Shown: positions 29,482-38,792, counted from the first letter of the stretch. The stretch is 64,000 nt of DNA from Edaphobacillus lindanitolerans (GCF_900156305.1 NZ_FTPL01000002.1:62001-126000); one strand, 5' to 3'. Notes: generated from the sequence alone by a model not told the origin. A program made the numbers and translations.

Positions 29482-29559
29482 TCAGTGTGTGAAGTTGAAG
29501 TAGCTCAGGTATGCGAGAAGTGCGAGGAAGCCGATTCCGATCCAAGTGCTTGCGTCCAT
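29482..29559 (-). CDS. Small membrane peptide of 25 residues
   Basis: Not recognised. ATG at 29559 has a perfect GGAGG at 7 nt (29571-29567), and the stop is followed within 35 nt by the strong terminator. The peptide begins MDASTWIGIGFLALLAYL and is one hydrophobic helix with an aromatic C-terminus ending in FNFTH. It may be a single-pass membrane peptide. A palindromic TACAAT-type -10 at 29630-29639 could drive it. Evidence is the ribosome site, terminator and hydrophobic profile; no homologue is claimed. Confidence 0.6.
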   Translation of the reverse strand: MDASTWIGIGFLALLAYLSYFNFTH

Positions 29560-29629
29560 CTTCTTACCTCCTTTAAAGAAACGAAGGGACTTTATGATGA
29601 TTTCAATTGCTCAGCAACTATTGTACAAT

Positions 29630-29639
29630 GAATGCAAGA
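29630..29639. promoter_or_regulatory. Palindromic ATTGTACAAT, possible divergent -10 or operator
   Basis: ATTGTACAAT is a perfect palindrome. It reads as a TACAAT -10 box on both strands, between the minus-strand peptide gene and ypjP. -35 matches are poor. Confidence 0.35.
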
Positions 29640-29705
29640 ATAAAGAAACCTCTACATCATCACTTCTCGGAATTGACACGAATCTGATTGAACGGGTGAT
29701 CTAAG

Positions 29706-30284
29706 ATGAAGAAATGGATCCAGAAATCGCTGATGATCGGAGTGGCGCTCCTTACACTCGGATTCATCCCGCCCAGCCATGAGATGTGGGACACACTCCT
29801 TGACGACGACAAAGGCCAACGTGAAATATCGGGGTCGGCCGTCCATGCGGAAACGCTGGAGACGCCGGTCGTCGAGGCCGAGCCGGCGTTCACCGATGTC
29901 GCCAAGCTTGCCGCAAAAGACCAGGCATATGAAAAGTTCGGCAAGCGGATCGGACCGGTCATCTCCGGTGAATTCGAGTCTGTGATCCTCCCGAAAATCG
30001 AAGAGGCGATCGACATGACCCTCGTCTCGCTCGGACCGGACATGGTGCGCGATCTCGCCATCACCGAACAGCCGGCCGGCGGGTACAGCGAGAAAATCTT
30101 TCACATTTACGACAAAGGTACCGGGAAGGACCTTATCCGGTTCCATGTCCGGACGGACAAGCGTCCGCTCGACGGGTATTTCTTCAATTTCCATTACCAC
30201 ACGGCGGAAGACGGCTTCAGCCGGCACATTGCGCTCGGCGACATCTACTGGTCGAAAAACACACCACCGAAATGGCTGTCCTGA
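29706..30284 (+). CDS. ypjP: YpjP family protein
   Basis: An uncharacterised protein of 192 residues with an N-terminal hydrophobic signal or anchor (about 5-22, KSLMIGVALLTLGFI), so it is probably outside the membrane. The conserved C-terminal block KIFHIYDKG...GYFFNFHYHTAEDGFSRHIALGDIYWSKNTPP is typical. It is next to thyA-dfrA as in B. subtilis. The ribosome site GGTGAT is 5 nt before the ATG. It ends in its own terminator. Confidence 0.85.
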   Translation: MKKWIQKSLMIGVALLTLGFIPPSHEMWDTLLDDDKGQREISGSAVHAETLETPVVEAEPAFTDVAKLAAKDQAYEKFGKRIGPVISGEFESVILPKIEEAIDMTLVSLGPDMVRDLAITEQPAGGYSEKIFHIYDKGTGKDLIRFHVRTDKRPLDGYFFNFHYHTAEDGFSRHIALGDIYWSKNTPPKWLS

Positions 30285-30289
30285 CCGAC

Positions 30290-30328
30290 ACAGCCGGGAA
30301 CCTGGAAATCAGGCTCCCGGCTGTTTTT
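30290..30328 (+). terminator. Intrinsic terminator of ypjP
   Basis: ACAGCCGGGAACCTG pairs with CAGGCTCCCGGCTGT (one bulge), then TTTTT. Confidence 0.92.
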
Positions 30329-30461
30329 GATTAGGCAAAAAGATCGTCTATTGATAGAATGAAGGAAATCCTGTGAGATCACTCACCGGGCTTTCATCGA
30401 AACAAAGAACAGATCGGCGCTGGGTGCACAATGACCCGCGTCTGCAACGGAGGCCGACAGA

Positions 30462-31406
30462 ATGGAACAGTATCTGCAGCTTTGCAGGAAGATCATGCAC
30501 GACGGGACCGACAAAGGGGACCGGACGGGGACGGGGACGAGAAGCATCTTCGGTTACCAGATGCGCTTCACCCTGGAAGATGGATTTCCGCTCCTGACGA
30601 CGAAAAAGACGGCATTCCGGCTCATCGTCTCGGAACTGCTCTGGTTCCTGAAGGGGGACACGAATGTCCGGACCCTCATCGGGGAGAACAACCGGATCTG
30701 GGATGAATGGGCATTTGAAAAATGGGCGGCGAGTGAGGAGTATGACGGTCCGGACATGACAGACTTCGGCCGCCGTGCCGCTGCCGATCCCGAATTCAAA
30801 CAACTCCTTGACGAGCAAATGGATCAATTCCGGGCACGGATCCTGGATGATGAAGATTTTGCCGGCAAATACGGAGATCTGGGGCCGGTGTACGGCCGTC
30901 AGTGGCGCTCCTGGCCGGACGGAAAAGGCGGGACGATCGACCAGATCCGGAATGTCATCGAATCGATCCGGAGCCAACCGGACTCGCGGCGCCACATCGT
31001 GTCAGCGTGGAACCCGGCAGAGGTCGAGGATATGGCACTGCCGCCTTGCCACACGCTGTTCCAATTTTATGTGGCGGACGGCAGGCTGAGCTGCCAGCTT
31101 TATCAGCGGAGCGCGGATGTATTTCTCGGCGTGCCGTTCAATATTGCCTCTTACGCACTTCTGACCCATCTGATTGCCCGGGAAACCGGGCTGCAGCCAG
31201 GAGAGTTCATCCACACACTCGGGGATGCGCACCTCTACTCCAACCACTTCGACCAAGTAGAAGAGCAGCTGTCCCGCACACCGCGCAGTCTGCCCAACCT
31301 CGTGATCGATGCAGGGGACAAGAGCATCTTCGAAATGGAGACGGCGGACATCCGGGTCGAAGGCTACGATCCGCATCCGAAGATCAAAGCCCCGATCGCC
31401 GTGTGA
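30462..31406 (+). CDS. thyA: Thymidylate synthase
   Basis: Makes dTMP from dUMP using methylenetetrahydrofolate. The 314-residue length is that of the Lactobacillus casei type, with about 50 extra residues in the small domain (about 80-130) compared with E. coli ThyA. The catalytic C196 lies in [10 protein letters not shown]; the folate/dUMP motif [14 protein letters not shown] follows. GGAGG lies 8 nt before the ATG. dfrA follows after 28 nt and probably shares its transcript, recycling the dihydrofolate produced. Confidence 0.96.
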   Translation: MEQYLQLCRKIMHDGTDKGDRTGTGTRSIFGYQMRFTLEDGFPLLTTKKTAFRLIVSELLWFLKGDTNVRTLIGENNRIWDEWAFEKWAASEEYDGPDMTDFGRRAAADPEFKQLLDEQMDQFRARILDDEDFAGKYGDLGPVYGRQWRSWPDGKGGTIDQIRNVIESIRSQPDSRRHIVSAWNPAEVEDMALPPCHTLFQFYVADGRLSCQLYQRSADVFLGVPFNIASYALLTHLIARETGLQPGEFIHTLGDAHLYSNHFDQVEEQLSRTPRSLPNLVIDAGDKSIFEMETADIRVEGYDPHPKIKAPIAV

Positions 31407-31434
31407 CCGTTTAAGCTGAAAAGGAGCGAGACCC

Positions 31435-31923
31435 ATGATCTCATTCATCGTTGCGCACGACCCCGATCTGGTGATCGGAAAAGACAATCAACTGCCCTGG
31501 CATCTTCCGGGGGATCTGGCCTATTTCAAAAGGACGACGATGGGCAAGGCCATGATCATGGGCAGGCGGACGTTCGAATCAATCGGACGCCCCCTGCCCG
31601 GGAGGCTGAACATCGTTGTGAGCCGGAACGGCGACTATAAAGCGGAAGGGGCCGTCGTCGTCCACTCTGTCGACGAGGCCATCGCAAAAGCTTCGGATTA
31701 TGCGCCCGAAATCATGGTGATCGGAGGCGCAGGTCTTTTCAGCTCCATGCTGGACCAGGCCGACCGGCTGTATATCACCTATATCCATCAACGCTTTGAC
31801 GGGGACACCCACTTCCCGGAATACCGGGACGATTGGGCGCTCGTCTCCAAGTCGGAGATCGAGCAGTCAGACGACGGCACTGCCTATGACTACCGGATTT
31901 ACGAGAGGAAGCACACGTTGTAA
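31435..31923 (+). CDS. dfrA: Dihydrofolate reductase
   Basis: Reduces dihydrofolate to tetrahydrofolate with NADPH. At 162 residues it is of normal length. Visible motifs are MISFIVAHD, the LPWHLPGDLAYFKR substrate site (about 21-34), the NADPH-binding IMGRRTFESIG (about 43-53) and the VIGGAGLF glycine motif (about 100-107). AGGAG is 8 nt before the ATG. It is in operon with thyA; no terminator is obvious before the convergent trhA. Confidence 0.96.
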   Translation: MISFIVAHDPDLVIGKDNQLPWHLPGDLAYFKRTTMGKAMIMGRRTFESIGRPLPGRLNIVVSRNGDYKAEGAVVVHSVDEAIAKASDYAPEIMVIGGAGLFSSMLDQADRLYITYIHQRFDGDTHFPEYRDDWALVSKSEIEQSDDGTAYDYRIYERKHTL

Positions 31924-32042
31924 CGGCGGCCTTCACTGAAGGACTCCCAATATCTGTCCGTCAGTCTGCCGTTGCAGCCGGTGTGCTGATTCACCGGAAA
32001 AGAAGCGTATGCGGATAACCGTCCGGGTACACCCGCACATAC

Positions 32043-32072
32043 AGAAACACGGCCGCCTGAAGGGCGGCCGTG
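32043..32072 (-). terminator. Hairpin ending trhA
   Basis: A 9-bp perfect stem, ACGGCCGCC / GGCGGCCGT, read on the minus strand before GTTTCTGT. The U-tract is interrupted. Confidence 0.65.
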
Positions 32073-32076
32073 CAAG

Positions 32077-32706
32077 TCAGGCATAAAGCAGGACTGAGAA
32101 ATACATTGCGGCGCTGCCGCCGATGACGAACAGGTGCCAGATCGCATGGTTGTAGGGAATCTTTCTCCATGCGTAGAAGATCGCACCGACTGTGTACAAA
32201 ATGCCTCCGATCACGAGCAGTGTGATGCCGCTGTTCCCGATCTGGTCGTGAAGGGGGCGGATCGCAAACACGATCAGCCAGCCCATCACAATATAAAAGA
32301 TGAGGGAGACCGCCTCGAACCGGTGGATGAAGAACACCTTGAAGAGGATGCCCAGGACGGCAAGCCCCCAGATCACGCCGAACAGCGTCCAGCCGAGCGC
32401 CCCGCCGAGAGAAACGAGAAGCAGCGGGGTATATGTCCCGGCGATCAGGATGTAGATCGAGGAGTGGTCCAGGATGGAAAAGAATCGCTTATATTTTTCG
32501 GGCATACTATGAAGCAATGTGGACATGAGGTAGAGGATGAGCATGGAAACACCGAAAATGGTAAAGGCGGTCACATGGAGCGCCGTCCCGCGTTCATTTC
32601 CCCTCAGGATCAGGAACACGAGTGCCGGAATGCTGAGGATGAACCCGATGCCATGTGTAACAGCGTTCCAAAACTCTTCTCTCCGGTTTTTGTAATCGAA
32701 TGCCAA
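32077..32706 (-). CDS. trhA: Hemolysin III / TrhA family membrane protein (YplQ-like)
   Basis: A 7-TM protein of the PAQR/hemolysin III family with 209 residues. Conserved motifs are EEFWNAVTHGIGF at 9-21 (H18 is a family metal ligand), MSTLLHSMPEK (His in SxxxH) near 60-70, and the C-terminal HAIWHLFVIGG. Bacillus TrhA is linked to membrane energetics, and Bacillus cereus Hly-III is cytolytic. The ATG at 32706 has AGGAG unusually far upstream (14 nt); no better in-frame start is visible. Confidence 0.9.
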   Translation of the reverse strand: MAFDYKNRREEFWNAVTHGIGFILSIPALVFLILRGNERGTALHVTAFTIFGVSMLILYLMSTLLHSMPEKYKRFFSILDHSSIYILIAGTYTPLLLVSLGGALGWTLFGVIWGLAVLGILFKVFFIHRFEAVSLIFYIVMGWLIVFAIRPLHDQIGNSGITLLVIGGILYTVGAIFYAWRKIPYNHAIWHLFVIGGSAAMYFSVLLYA

Positions 32707-32878
32707 ATAACTTCACTCCTATATTCCTTGACTCGGAACAAAACGGTCCGTCCTTTGCCCTCTGGTCGGTGGAAGCTGATCCGTCACGTTAGACCGGCTG
32801 GCTCACCGGGTAGAGAGGAAGGTAACTCATTATAGCACGATATCAATTTTACAGTTAAAAACAGGGAAGGGCGATTTC

Positions 32879-33718
32879 ATGGCAACAGTGCACATCGTAA
32901 CGGATTCCACCGCGGACATCGAAGAAGGGATTGCGGAGGCGTACGGGATACATATCGTTCCGCTTTCGATCCATGTCGGAGGTGAATCCTACCTGGACGG
33001 GATAGAGATTACACCGGAAGAATTCCTGGAAAAGATGAAGGCCGCGGAAGAATTGCCGAAAAGTTCCCAGCCGCCGGTGGGCGTGTTCAAAGAACTGTAC
33101 GACCGGCTCGGAGAAGACGGGAAGCCGGTCCTTTCCATCCATATGACCGGAGGGATGAGCGGAACCGTGGAATCGGCCAGAGCCGCAGCCGAACTCAGCA
33201 ATTCCAATGTCACGGTCATCGATTCCCAGTTCATTTCGTTCGCTCTTACATTCCAGGTCGTGGAAGCGGCCAAAATGTCGATGGAGGAAAAATCGCTCAG
33301 GGAAATCCTGGACCGCGTCGAAACGGTCAGGAAGAACACCGCGCTATTCGTCGTCGTCGATACACTGGAGAACCTGATGAAGGGCGGCAGGATCGGAAAA
33401 GGCAAGGCCATGATCGGCTCGCTTTTGAATATCAAGCCGATTGCCGCATTGAAAGACGGTGTATACACACCGGTCGGCAAAGCGAGGAACCACAAACAGG
33501 TCGTACGGCAACTGTTCGATCAGTTCAAGGAACACACGATCGGCCGGACGGTGAAAGGAATCGGCATCTCTCATGCCAACGGATTGTCAATGGGCGCTCC
33601 CTTGAAGAAACTGATCGAGGAAGCCGGCCATCAGGATATCAAGCTTATGTTTACATCTCCTGTCATCAGCACCCATACCGGCCCGGGAGCCATCGGCTTC
33701 ATGTACTATTGGGATTAA
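32879..33718 (+). CDS. DegV family fatty-acid-binding protein
   Basis: Binds a fatty acid or similar lipid, possibly as the FakB-type partner of a fatty acid kinase. The 279-residue DegV fold shows the N-terminal IVTDSTADI, the SQPPVGVF loop, HMTGGMSGT (about 93-101) and the C-terminal SPVISTHTGPGAIGF that contacts the ligand. GGGAAGG precedes the ATG. The gene has its own terminator. Which FakA it serves is not visible here. Confidence 0.9.
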   Translation: MATVHIVTDSTADIEEGIAEAYGIHIVPLSIHVGGESYLDGIEITPEEFLEKMKAAEELPKSSQPPVGVFKELYDRLGEDGKPVLSIHMTGGMSGTVESARAAAELSNSNVTVIDSQFISFALTFQVVEAAKMSMEEKSLREILDRVETVRKNTALFVVVDTLENLMKGGRIGKGKAMIGSLLNIKPIAALKDGVYTPVGKARNHKQVVRQLFDQFKEHTIGRTVKGIGISHANGLSMGAPLKKLIEEAGHQDIKLMFTSPVISTHTGPGAIGFMYYWD

Positions 33719-33727
33719 GTTCGTCCT

Positions 33728-33757
33728 TGGCGGGGTGTCAGCACTCCCGCCATTTTT
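33728..33757 (+). terminator. Intrinsic terminator of the degV-like gene
   Basis: TGGCGGGGTG pairs with CACTCCCGCCA with one bulge, then TTTTT. Confidence 0.85.
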
Positions 33758-33784
33758 ACTTCAACAAAGGGGAATGAGAGAGAA

Positions 33785-34594
33785 ATGAAAAAAAGGATTG
33801 TCCTGCTTGCCTTGACTGTGATCCTTCTGGCAGGCTGTGCATCCGGTGGTCCGACCAGACCGTTTTCTTCTGCTCCTTCGCCGGGTTTCGGTGATTACGA
33901 AGTGCCGAGAACATTTGTACCGAGGACCGTCACCCTGGTCGGACTCGGCGATTCCCTCACACAGGGAGTGGGGGATGAGCGGAAGAGAGGGGGCTATCCG
34001 GGACGGCTCGCCGAAGAAATGAATAGCTGGAAAGGTGTCAAGGAAGTACAGATCGACAACCTGGCGAAGCGCGGGAGGAGAAGCGATCAGCTCGTTGCCC
34101 AGCTTAAGCGGGAAGAGATCCAGGAAGAAATCGGCAAAGCGGATATGATCACCCTCACAATCGGCGGAAATGATGTCATGAAAATCGTCAAGAATCATTT
34201 CTTTGATTTGAAGCCGGAACCTTTCCGCAAAGAAATCGATCCGTTCACAGAAAGGCTCGCCTCCTCGCTGTTCCTGATCCGGAAAGCGAACCCGAATGCG
34301 GTTCTTGTCGTAATCGGTCTTTACAACCCGCTCACCGTCGTCACGGATGAAGAAAGCGAGATGGACAGCATCATCACAGAATGGAATGAAGTGCTCGAGG
34401 ATGCAGCAGCTGCGGACGGGCGTGCCTGCTTCGTGCCGGTCCAGGATCTGTTCGTCACAAATGAAGACCTTGTATATCACACGGATTTTTTCCACCCGAA
34501 TGCGAAAGGCTATGAACGGATGACGAAAAGAATCGAGGAATCACTCGCGGACTGCGGTTTAAGTGAGCTGTCCGGAGGGGAATTGGAGTTTTGA
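33785..34594 (+). CDS. ypmR: GDSL/SGNH lipase-esterase lipoprotein YpmR
   Basis: A secreted, lipid-anchored hydrolase. The signal peptide ends in the lipobox LLAGC (C18). SGNH motifs are visible: GLGDSLTQG (Ser57), a GGND block (LTIGGNDVM, about 122-130) and the C-terminal DFFHPN with Asp and His. Length is 269. It is followed by ypmS after 14 nt, and the ypmR-ypmS-msrA-msrB order is that of B. subtilis. The substrate is unknown. Confidence 0.9.
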   Translation: MKKRIVLLALTVILLAGCASGGPTRPFSSAPSPGFGDYEVPRTFVPRTVTLVGLGDSLTQGVGDERKRGGYPGRLAEEMNSWKGVKEVQIDNLAKRGRRSDQLVAQLKREEIQEEIGKADMITLTIGGNDVMKIVKNHFFDLKPEPFRKEIDPFTERLASSLFLIRKANPNAVLVVIGLYNPLTVVTDEESEMDSIITEWNEVLEDAAAADGRACFVPVQDLFVTNEDLVYHTDFFHPNAKGYERMTKRIEESLADCGLSELSGGELEF

Positions 34595-34608
34595 GGAGAT
34601 GATGCCGA

Positions 34609-35184
34609 TTGAATAAGTGGAAAATCGCTTTCTTTCTGCTGGCTGCGCTGATCATCACCGGCGTGATCGCTCTCGCTGTCTGGATCAGCCGGCCGGCCAC
34701 CGCGGTCGATATTCCGTCGGCACAGACCATGCAGAAGGAAGCAGACACGCTGACGGTCACAGCGACAAAAGAAGACCTTCAGGGCATCGCCAACACATAT
34801 ATTGCAAAGGCTATCGGCAACAACCGGATTCCGGTCGACCTTGTCATCGAGGATGACGTGCTGCTCGTTTCCGAACTGACCGTTTTTGCGGTCCGCCTGC
34901 CGGTGGTCATGCATTTTGATCCCGAAGTGATGGAAGACGGAAATCTCCAGCTGAAGCAAAAGTCTGTGGAAGTCGGAAACCTGAATATCCCGCCGACCAC
35001 CGTGCTCAAACTGCTCGGGGACACCGTAGATCTGCCCGGCTGGATGATCGTCCGGCCGAAGGAAGAAGAGCTGTTTGTCGATTTGTCACGTCTGCCGGTT
35101 TCGGGAGATGTGAAAGTAAAGGCAAAAAAAGTGGACTTGAAGAACGATGATATCGAGCTGGAGATCCTGATCCCGCGAAAATAG
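34609..35184 (+). CDS. ypmS: YpmS family protein (DUF2140)
   Basis: An uncharacterised single-pass membrane protein of 191 residues with a TM helix at about 5-27 and an extracytoplasmic domain of DUF2140 type (about 45-190, LPGWMIVRPKEEELFVDLSRL). It starts with TTG, with TGAGGAGATGA 6-10 nt upstream. It lies between ypmR and msrA in one operon. A role at the cell surface is inferred from topology only. Confidence 0.87.
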   Translation: MNKWKIAFFLLAALIITGVIALAVWISRPATAVDIPSAQTMQKEADTLTVTATKEDLQGIANTYIAKAIGNNRIPVDLVIEDDVLLVSELTVFAVRLPVVMHFDPEVMEDGNLQLKQKSVEVGNLNIPPTTVLKLLGDTVDLPGWMIVRPKEEELFVDLSRLPVSGDVKVKAKKVDLKNDDIELEILIPRK

Positions 35185-35196
35185 GAGATGAATCGG

Positions 35197-35724
35197 ATGG
35201 CAACGGAAAAAGCAACATTTGCAGGCGGCTGCTTCTGGTGCATGGTGAAGCCGTTCCATAAATACGAGGGCGTCCAGTCTGTCGTTTCGGGCTATACGGG
35301 CGGCGATGTCCCGAATCCGACATACGCCCAGGTCTGCTCGGACCGTACGGGTCATTATGAGGCTGTGGAAATCGGGTTCGACCCCGAGGTGATCACCTAC
35401 CGGGAATTGCTGGACATTTTCTGGCGGCAGATTGACCCGACCGACGCCGGCGGACAGTTCTTCGACAGGGGTTCCTCTTACCGGACGGCCATTTTTTATC
35501 ATTCGGATGAACAGCGGCAGATGGCTGAACAGTCGAAGGCGGAGCTGGAGGCGTCCGGCAGGTTCAAGAAAGGCATCGCCGTACAGATCCTGCCCGCCAA
35601 GCCGTTCTACGCGGCCGAGGAAGAGCACCAGAATTACTACCTGAAAAACCCGGCACACTACAACAGATATTTCGAAGGCTCCGGCCGGAAATCATTCCAG
35701 GAGTCCGCATGGAAGGAGAACTGA
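35197..35724 (+). CDS. msrA: Peptide methionine (S)-S-oxide reductase
   Basis: Repairs the S-form of methionine sulfoxide in proteins. The 175-residue protein has the catalytic GCFWC (C12, C15) and the SGYTGG and GHYEAVE motifs. The start at 35197 has AGGAGA at 8 nt; the ATG at 35188 overlaps that site. msrB follows after 3 nt, so both diastereomers are handled from one transcript. A second msrA lies at 61.0 kb. Confidence 0.95.
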   Translation: MATEKATFAGGCFWCMVKPFHKYEGVQSVVSGYTGGDVPNPTYAQVCSDRTGHYEAVEIGFDPEVITYRELLDIFWRQIDPTDAGGQFFDRGSSYRTAIFYHSDEQRQMAEQSKAELEASGRFKKGIAVQILPAKPFYAAEEEHQNYYLKNPAHYNRYFEGSGRKSFQESAWKEN

Positions 35725-35727
35725 ACG

Positions 35728-36165
35728 ATGAAACCGAGCAATGAGGAACTCCGTCAGAAACTGACGCCGATGCAGTACAAAGTCACACAGGAAAACGGCA
35801 CCGAGCCGCCATTCCGGAACGAGTATGACGCCCATTTCGAAGACGGGATCTACGTCGATATCGTTTCGGGAGAGCCGCTGTTCTCTTCCACGGACAAATA
35901 CGATGCGGGCTGCGGATGGCCGAGCTTCACAAAACCGATCGAAAAAACCGAGGTGACGGAGCATTTTGACGAGAGCTTCGGCATGAGGCGTACGGAAGTC
36001 CGGAGCAAAACAGGTGATTCCCATCTCGGACATGTCTTCCCCGACGGACCGAGGGAAGCGGGCGGACTGCGCTACTGCATCAATTCCGCCGCACTCCGAT
36101 TCATACCGAAAAGCCGGCTCGAAGAGGAAGGGTACGGCCAGTACGCATCCTTGTTCGATGCGTAA
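35728..36165 (+). CDS. msrB: Peptide methionine (R)-S-oxide reductase
   Basis: Repairs the R-form of methionine sulfoxide. In 145 residues the catalytic Cys117 lies in [11 protein letters not shown], and CGWPSF and [10 protein letters not shown] are conserved. The CxxC zinc ligands of some MsrB proteins are absent, so this is the zinc-free form. GGAAGGAG lies 8 nt before the ATG. It is the fourth gene of ypmR-ypmS-msrA-msrB. Confidence 0.95.
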   Translation: MKPSNEELRQKLTPMQYKVTQENGTEPPFRNEYDAHFEDGIYVDIVSGEPLFSSTDKYDAGCGWPSFTKPIEKTEVTEHFDESFGMRRTEVRSKTGDSHLGHVFPDGPREAGGLRYCINSAALRFIPKSRLEEEGYGQYASLFDA

Positions 36166-36192
36166 AACGGACAGAAAGGCGGTGGCTGACGG

Positions 36193-36411
36193 ATGAGGCG
36201 GTCATTTTACCAATACCTCATGTCCCATCGCGGAGGGCCAAAAGATGATCCAAGATCCGCTTTTGCGGAGACCGCTTTCCTTGACCATGAGTTTCCGAAG
36301 AACGAAACGGCATTCGATGCTCTTTCACGCTATATTGAGGAGCGGGCGGACCCGGAGATGCCATCTTCGGTTTTCGACTCACTGTGGGACGACTATACAG
36401 AATCAGACTGA
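36193..36411 (+). CDS. YozE family protein (SAM-like fold)
   Basis: A small cytosolic protein of 72 residues: MRRSFYQYLMSHRG, SAFAETAFLDHEFPK and DFDxLSxYIE-type segments match the YozE/UPF0346 family. The function is unknown. It begins 27 nt after msrB and likely ends the same transcript; a 9-bp hairpin follows. Confidence 0.88.
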   Translation: MRRSFYQYLMSHRGGPKDDPRSAFAETAFLDHEFPKNETAFDALSRYIEERADPEMPSSVFDSLWDDYTESD

Positions 36412-36440
36412 GGCAGGCGTCCGATGCGGATGCCTGCCTC
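36410..36440 (+). terminator. Hairpin after the yozE-like gene
   Basis: GAGGCAGGC (36410-36418) and GCCTGCCTC (36432-36440) form a perfect 9-bp stem. No U-tract follows, so it may stabilise RNA ends rather than terminate. Confidence 0.45.
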
Positions 36441-36506
36441 CGGCATTGCGGAAGCCTTTAAAACGCGATATGATGGAAAAGAATTTGTGAAAGCGGGGTT
36501 TTATCG

Positions 36507-37211
36507 ATGAGTGTACACATTGGCGCAAAAGCCGGCGAAATCGCCGACACGATTCTTCTGCCCGGAGATCCGCTCCGTGCAAAGTATATTGCGGAAACGT
36601 TCCTGGAAGATGCCAAGCTCTACAACGAAGTGCGGAACATGTTCGGATATACAGGCACTTACAAGGGCAAGCGGGTTTCGGTCCAAGGCACCGGGATGGG
36701 TGTGCCGTCCATCTCCATCTATATCACTGAACTGATGCAGGAGTACGGGGTGCAGAAACTGATCCGAGTCGGCACTTGCGGCGCGATCCAGAAAGACGTC
36801 AAAGTCCGTGATGTCATCCTGGCACAAAGCGCTTCGACCAATTCGAAGATGAATGAAATCATCTTCAAGGGAATCGACTATGCGCCGACTGCCGATTTCG
36901 ATCTTCTCCTGAAAGCCTATGAGGCCGGCCGTGAGAAGGGCCTGCACCTCAAAGTCGGCAATGTGTTCACGGAAGACCTCTTCTACAGCGAGGATGCCGA
37001 ACACGAGAAGTGGGCATCGTTCGGCGTTCTGGCAGTCGAAATGGAGACGGCCGCCCTTTATACGCTGGCCGCGAAAATGGGACGCCAGGCACTGTCCGTC
37101 CTGACGGTGAGCGACCATATCCTCACCGGGGAAGCGACCTCTTCCGAAGAGCGCCAGACAACATTCAATGAAATGATCGAAGTGGCCCTCGACGCCGCGA
37201 TCCAGGAGTAA
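36507..37211 (+). CDS. deoD: Purine nucleoside phosphorylase, DeoD type
   Basis: Splits purine (deoxy)nucleosides with phosphate into base and pentose-1-phosphate. At 234 residues it has hexameric PNP length. Motifs: [18 protein letters not shown] (phosphate loop, about 12-29), IRVGTCGA (about 88-95) and [13 protein letters not shown] (about 179-191), with the family Asp in VSDHI (about 204-208). GCGGGG is the ribosome site. It links with the nucleoside transporter and xpt in purine salvage. Confidence 0.95.
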   Translation: MSVHIGAKAGEIADTILLPGDPLRAKYIAETFLEDAKLYNEVRNMFGYTGTYKGKRVSVQGTGMGVPSISIYITELMQEYGVQKLIRVGTCGAIQKDVKVRDVILAQSASTNSKMNEIIFKGIDYAPTADFDLLLKAYEAGREKGLHLKVGNVFTEDLFYSEDAEHEKWASFGVLAVEMETAALYTLAAKMGRQALSVLTVSDHILTGEATSSEERQTTFNEMIEVALDAAIQE

Positions 37212-37220
37212 GCACGGATT

Positions 37221-37249
37221 GGCTGCCGTCGTGACAGGGGCGGCCTTTT
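37221..37249 (+). terminator. Probable terminator of deoD
   Basis: GGCTGCC and GGCGGCC (one G-U pair) followed by TTTT. Confidence 0.5.
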
Positions 37250-37298
37250 CGGCATACCGGCCCGGTTGACGCCGGGCCACCGAAAGTGGTGAAGCAGA

Positions 37299-38792
37299 TT
37301 GGATGAAAATGAAAAGGACCTGAACAGCCAGGGACAGCCGGAAAAGCAATCGGGTCCTGCAGGGCGGCGGTACATCAAGATCAAGCCGTTTGTCCTGCTT
37401 ATGATGGCGTTCGGCCTCATTCTTGCCACAGCAGGCGTGACATTTTTTGCACTGACCGTAGGCGATGACAAGGTCGTGGAAGTGGTTTCCCCGCAGACGG
37501 ACCGTTCTCAGTTCAAGAAACTGTTTGATGCCTATGATGCTGTGAAGAAAGAATATTATGAGAAGGTCACCGATGAGGAGCTCGTCAACGGGGCGATCAA
37601 CGGCATGATTGAATCTCTCGGAGATCCATATTCCGATTATCTGGACGAAGTCGAGGCGGGGCATCTCAATGAGAGCATCTCGTCGAGCTTCGAAGGAATC
37701 GGTGCGGAGATTCAGGAGCGCAACGGCCACATCACGATCGTTTCCCCGATCAAAAACTCCCCTGCGGAAAAAGCCCACCTCCAGCCGGATGACATCATCC
37801 TGGAAGCCGACGGAAAGAGCCTCCAGGGAATGAGTTCTTCGGAAGCCGTCCTGCTCATCCGCGGTGAAAAAGGGACAAGCGTCAAGCTGAAAATCCAGCG
37901 GGCGGGCCTTGAAGAACCGATCGACGTGACGGTCGTGAGAGATGTGATTCCGATCGAGACGGTGTATGCCGAAATGCTCGATGACGAGGTCGCGCATATC
38001 CAGATTTCGAGCTTCTCCGAGAACACATACAAGGAATTGCTTGCAGCCATTGAAGACATGGAGAAGGACGGCATGAAAGGAATGGTCGTCGACGTCCGGC
38101 AGAACCCGGGCGGCCTGCTCAACAGCGCGATCGACATTTCCAATCTGTTCGTGGAGGAAGGCAAGCCGCTCTTCCAGATCGAGAACAAGGGCGAGAAGCC
38201 GGAGATCTACTATGCCAAAGACGGCCGGAAGATCAAAATCCCCGTGGTCCTCATGATTGACGGCGGGAGTGCCTCCGCATCTGAAATCCTGGCCGGTGCG
38301 ATGAAAGAGTCGGCGGGCATCAAGAGTGTCGGCGAGCATTCGTTCGGCAAGGGGACGGTCCAGACACCGCAGCAGTTCAAGGACGGATCGAACCTGAAGC
38401 TGACGACGGCCAAGTGGCTGACGCCGGACGGCAACTGGATCCATGAAAAAGGATTTGAGCCGGACTTCCCGGTTGCACAGCCGGAGTATGCCAAACTGCC
38501 GTACATCAATCCGGAAACCTCCATGAAAGAGGGGACGACTTCGATGACGGTCCTGGCTGCCGAAGAAATGCTCGAAGCGGTCGGATACGATCCCGGTGAG
38601 GCGGACGGCGTCTTTGACGAACATACCGAGAACGCGGTGAAAGCCCTGCAGAAGGACGAAGATCTTAAAGTAGACGGAGTCCTGGAAGGCGATACGACAT
38701 ACGCCCTCATGGACAAACTCCGCGAGAAGATCAAGACGGATGATCCTCAGCTGAAAAAAGCGGCTGAACTCGTTCACGGGCAACTGAAATGA
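37299..38792 (+). CDS. S41 family C-terminal processing protease (CtpA/CtpB-like)
   Basis: A membrane-anchored serine protease of 497 residues. TM helix about 31-52; S41 N-terminal region; PDZ domain about 125-205; protease core with the nucleophile in DGGSASASE (about 321-328) and Lys351 in FGKGTVQT; a C-terminal peptidoglycan-binding domain (about 425-475, YDPGEADGVFDEHTENAVKALQ). It starts with TTG after GGTGA. The PG-binding domain fits B. subtilis CtpA/CtpB. CtpB acts in SigK activation during sporulation, but the paralogue cannot be told here. Confidence 0.9.
   Translation: MDENEKDLNSQGQPEKQSGPAGRRYIKIKPFVLLMMAFGLILATAGVTFFALTVGDDKVVEVVSPQTDRSQFKKLFDAYDAVKKEYYEKVTDEELVNGAINGMIESLGDPYSDYLDEVEAGHLNESISSSFEGIGAEIQERNGHITIVSPIKNSPAEKAHLQPDDIILEADGKSLQGMSSSEAVLLIRGEKGTSVKLKIQRAGLEEPIDVTVVRDVIPIETVYAEMLDDEVAHIQISSFSENTYKELLAAIEDMEKDGMKGMVVDVRQNPGGLLNSAIDISNLFVEEGKPLFQIENKGEKPEIYYAKDGRKIKIPVVLMIDGGSASASEILAGAMKESAGIKSVGEHSFGKGTVQTPQQFKDGSNLKLTTAKWLTPDGNWIHEKGFEPDFPVAQPEYAKLPYINPETSMKEGTTSMTVLAAEEMLEAVGYDPGEADGVFDEHTENAVKALQKDEDLKVDGVLEGDTTYALMDKLREKIKTDDPQLKKAAELVHGQLK

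Noticed and set aside
29597-29704. A 35-codon frame just before ypjP (stop one nt before the ypjP ATG)
   Set aside because: Its only site is a weak AAGGGA and a candidate promoter lies inside it; coding use is not convincing, though an upstream leader peptide cannot be excluded.
30310-30461. Possible T-box or other leader before thyA
   Set aside because: No T-box (GGUGGNACCGCG) or stem I features; only short GC-rich palindromes are present.
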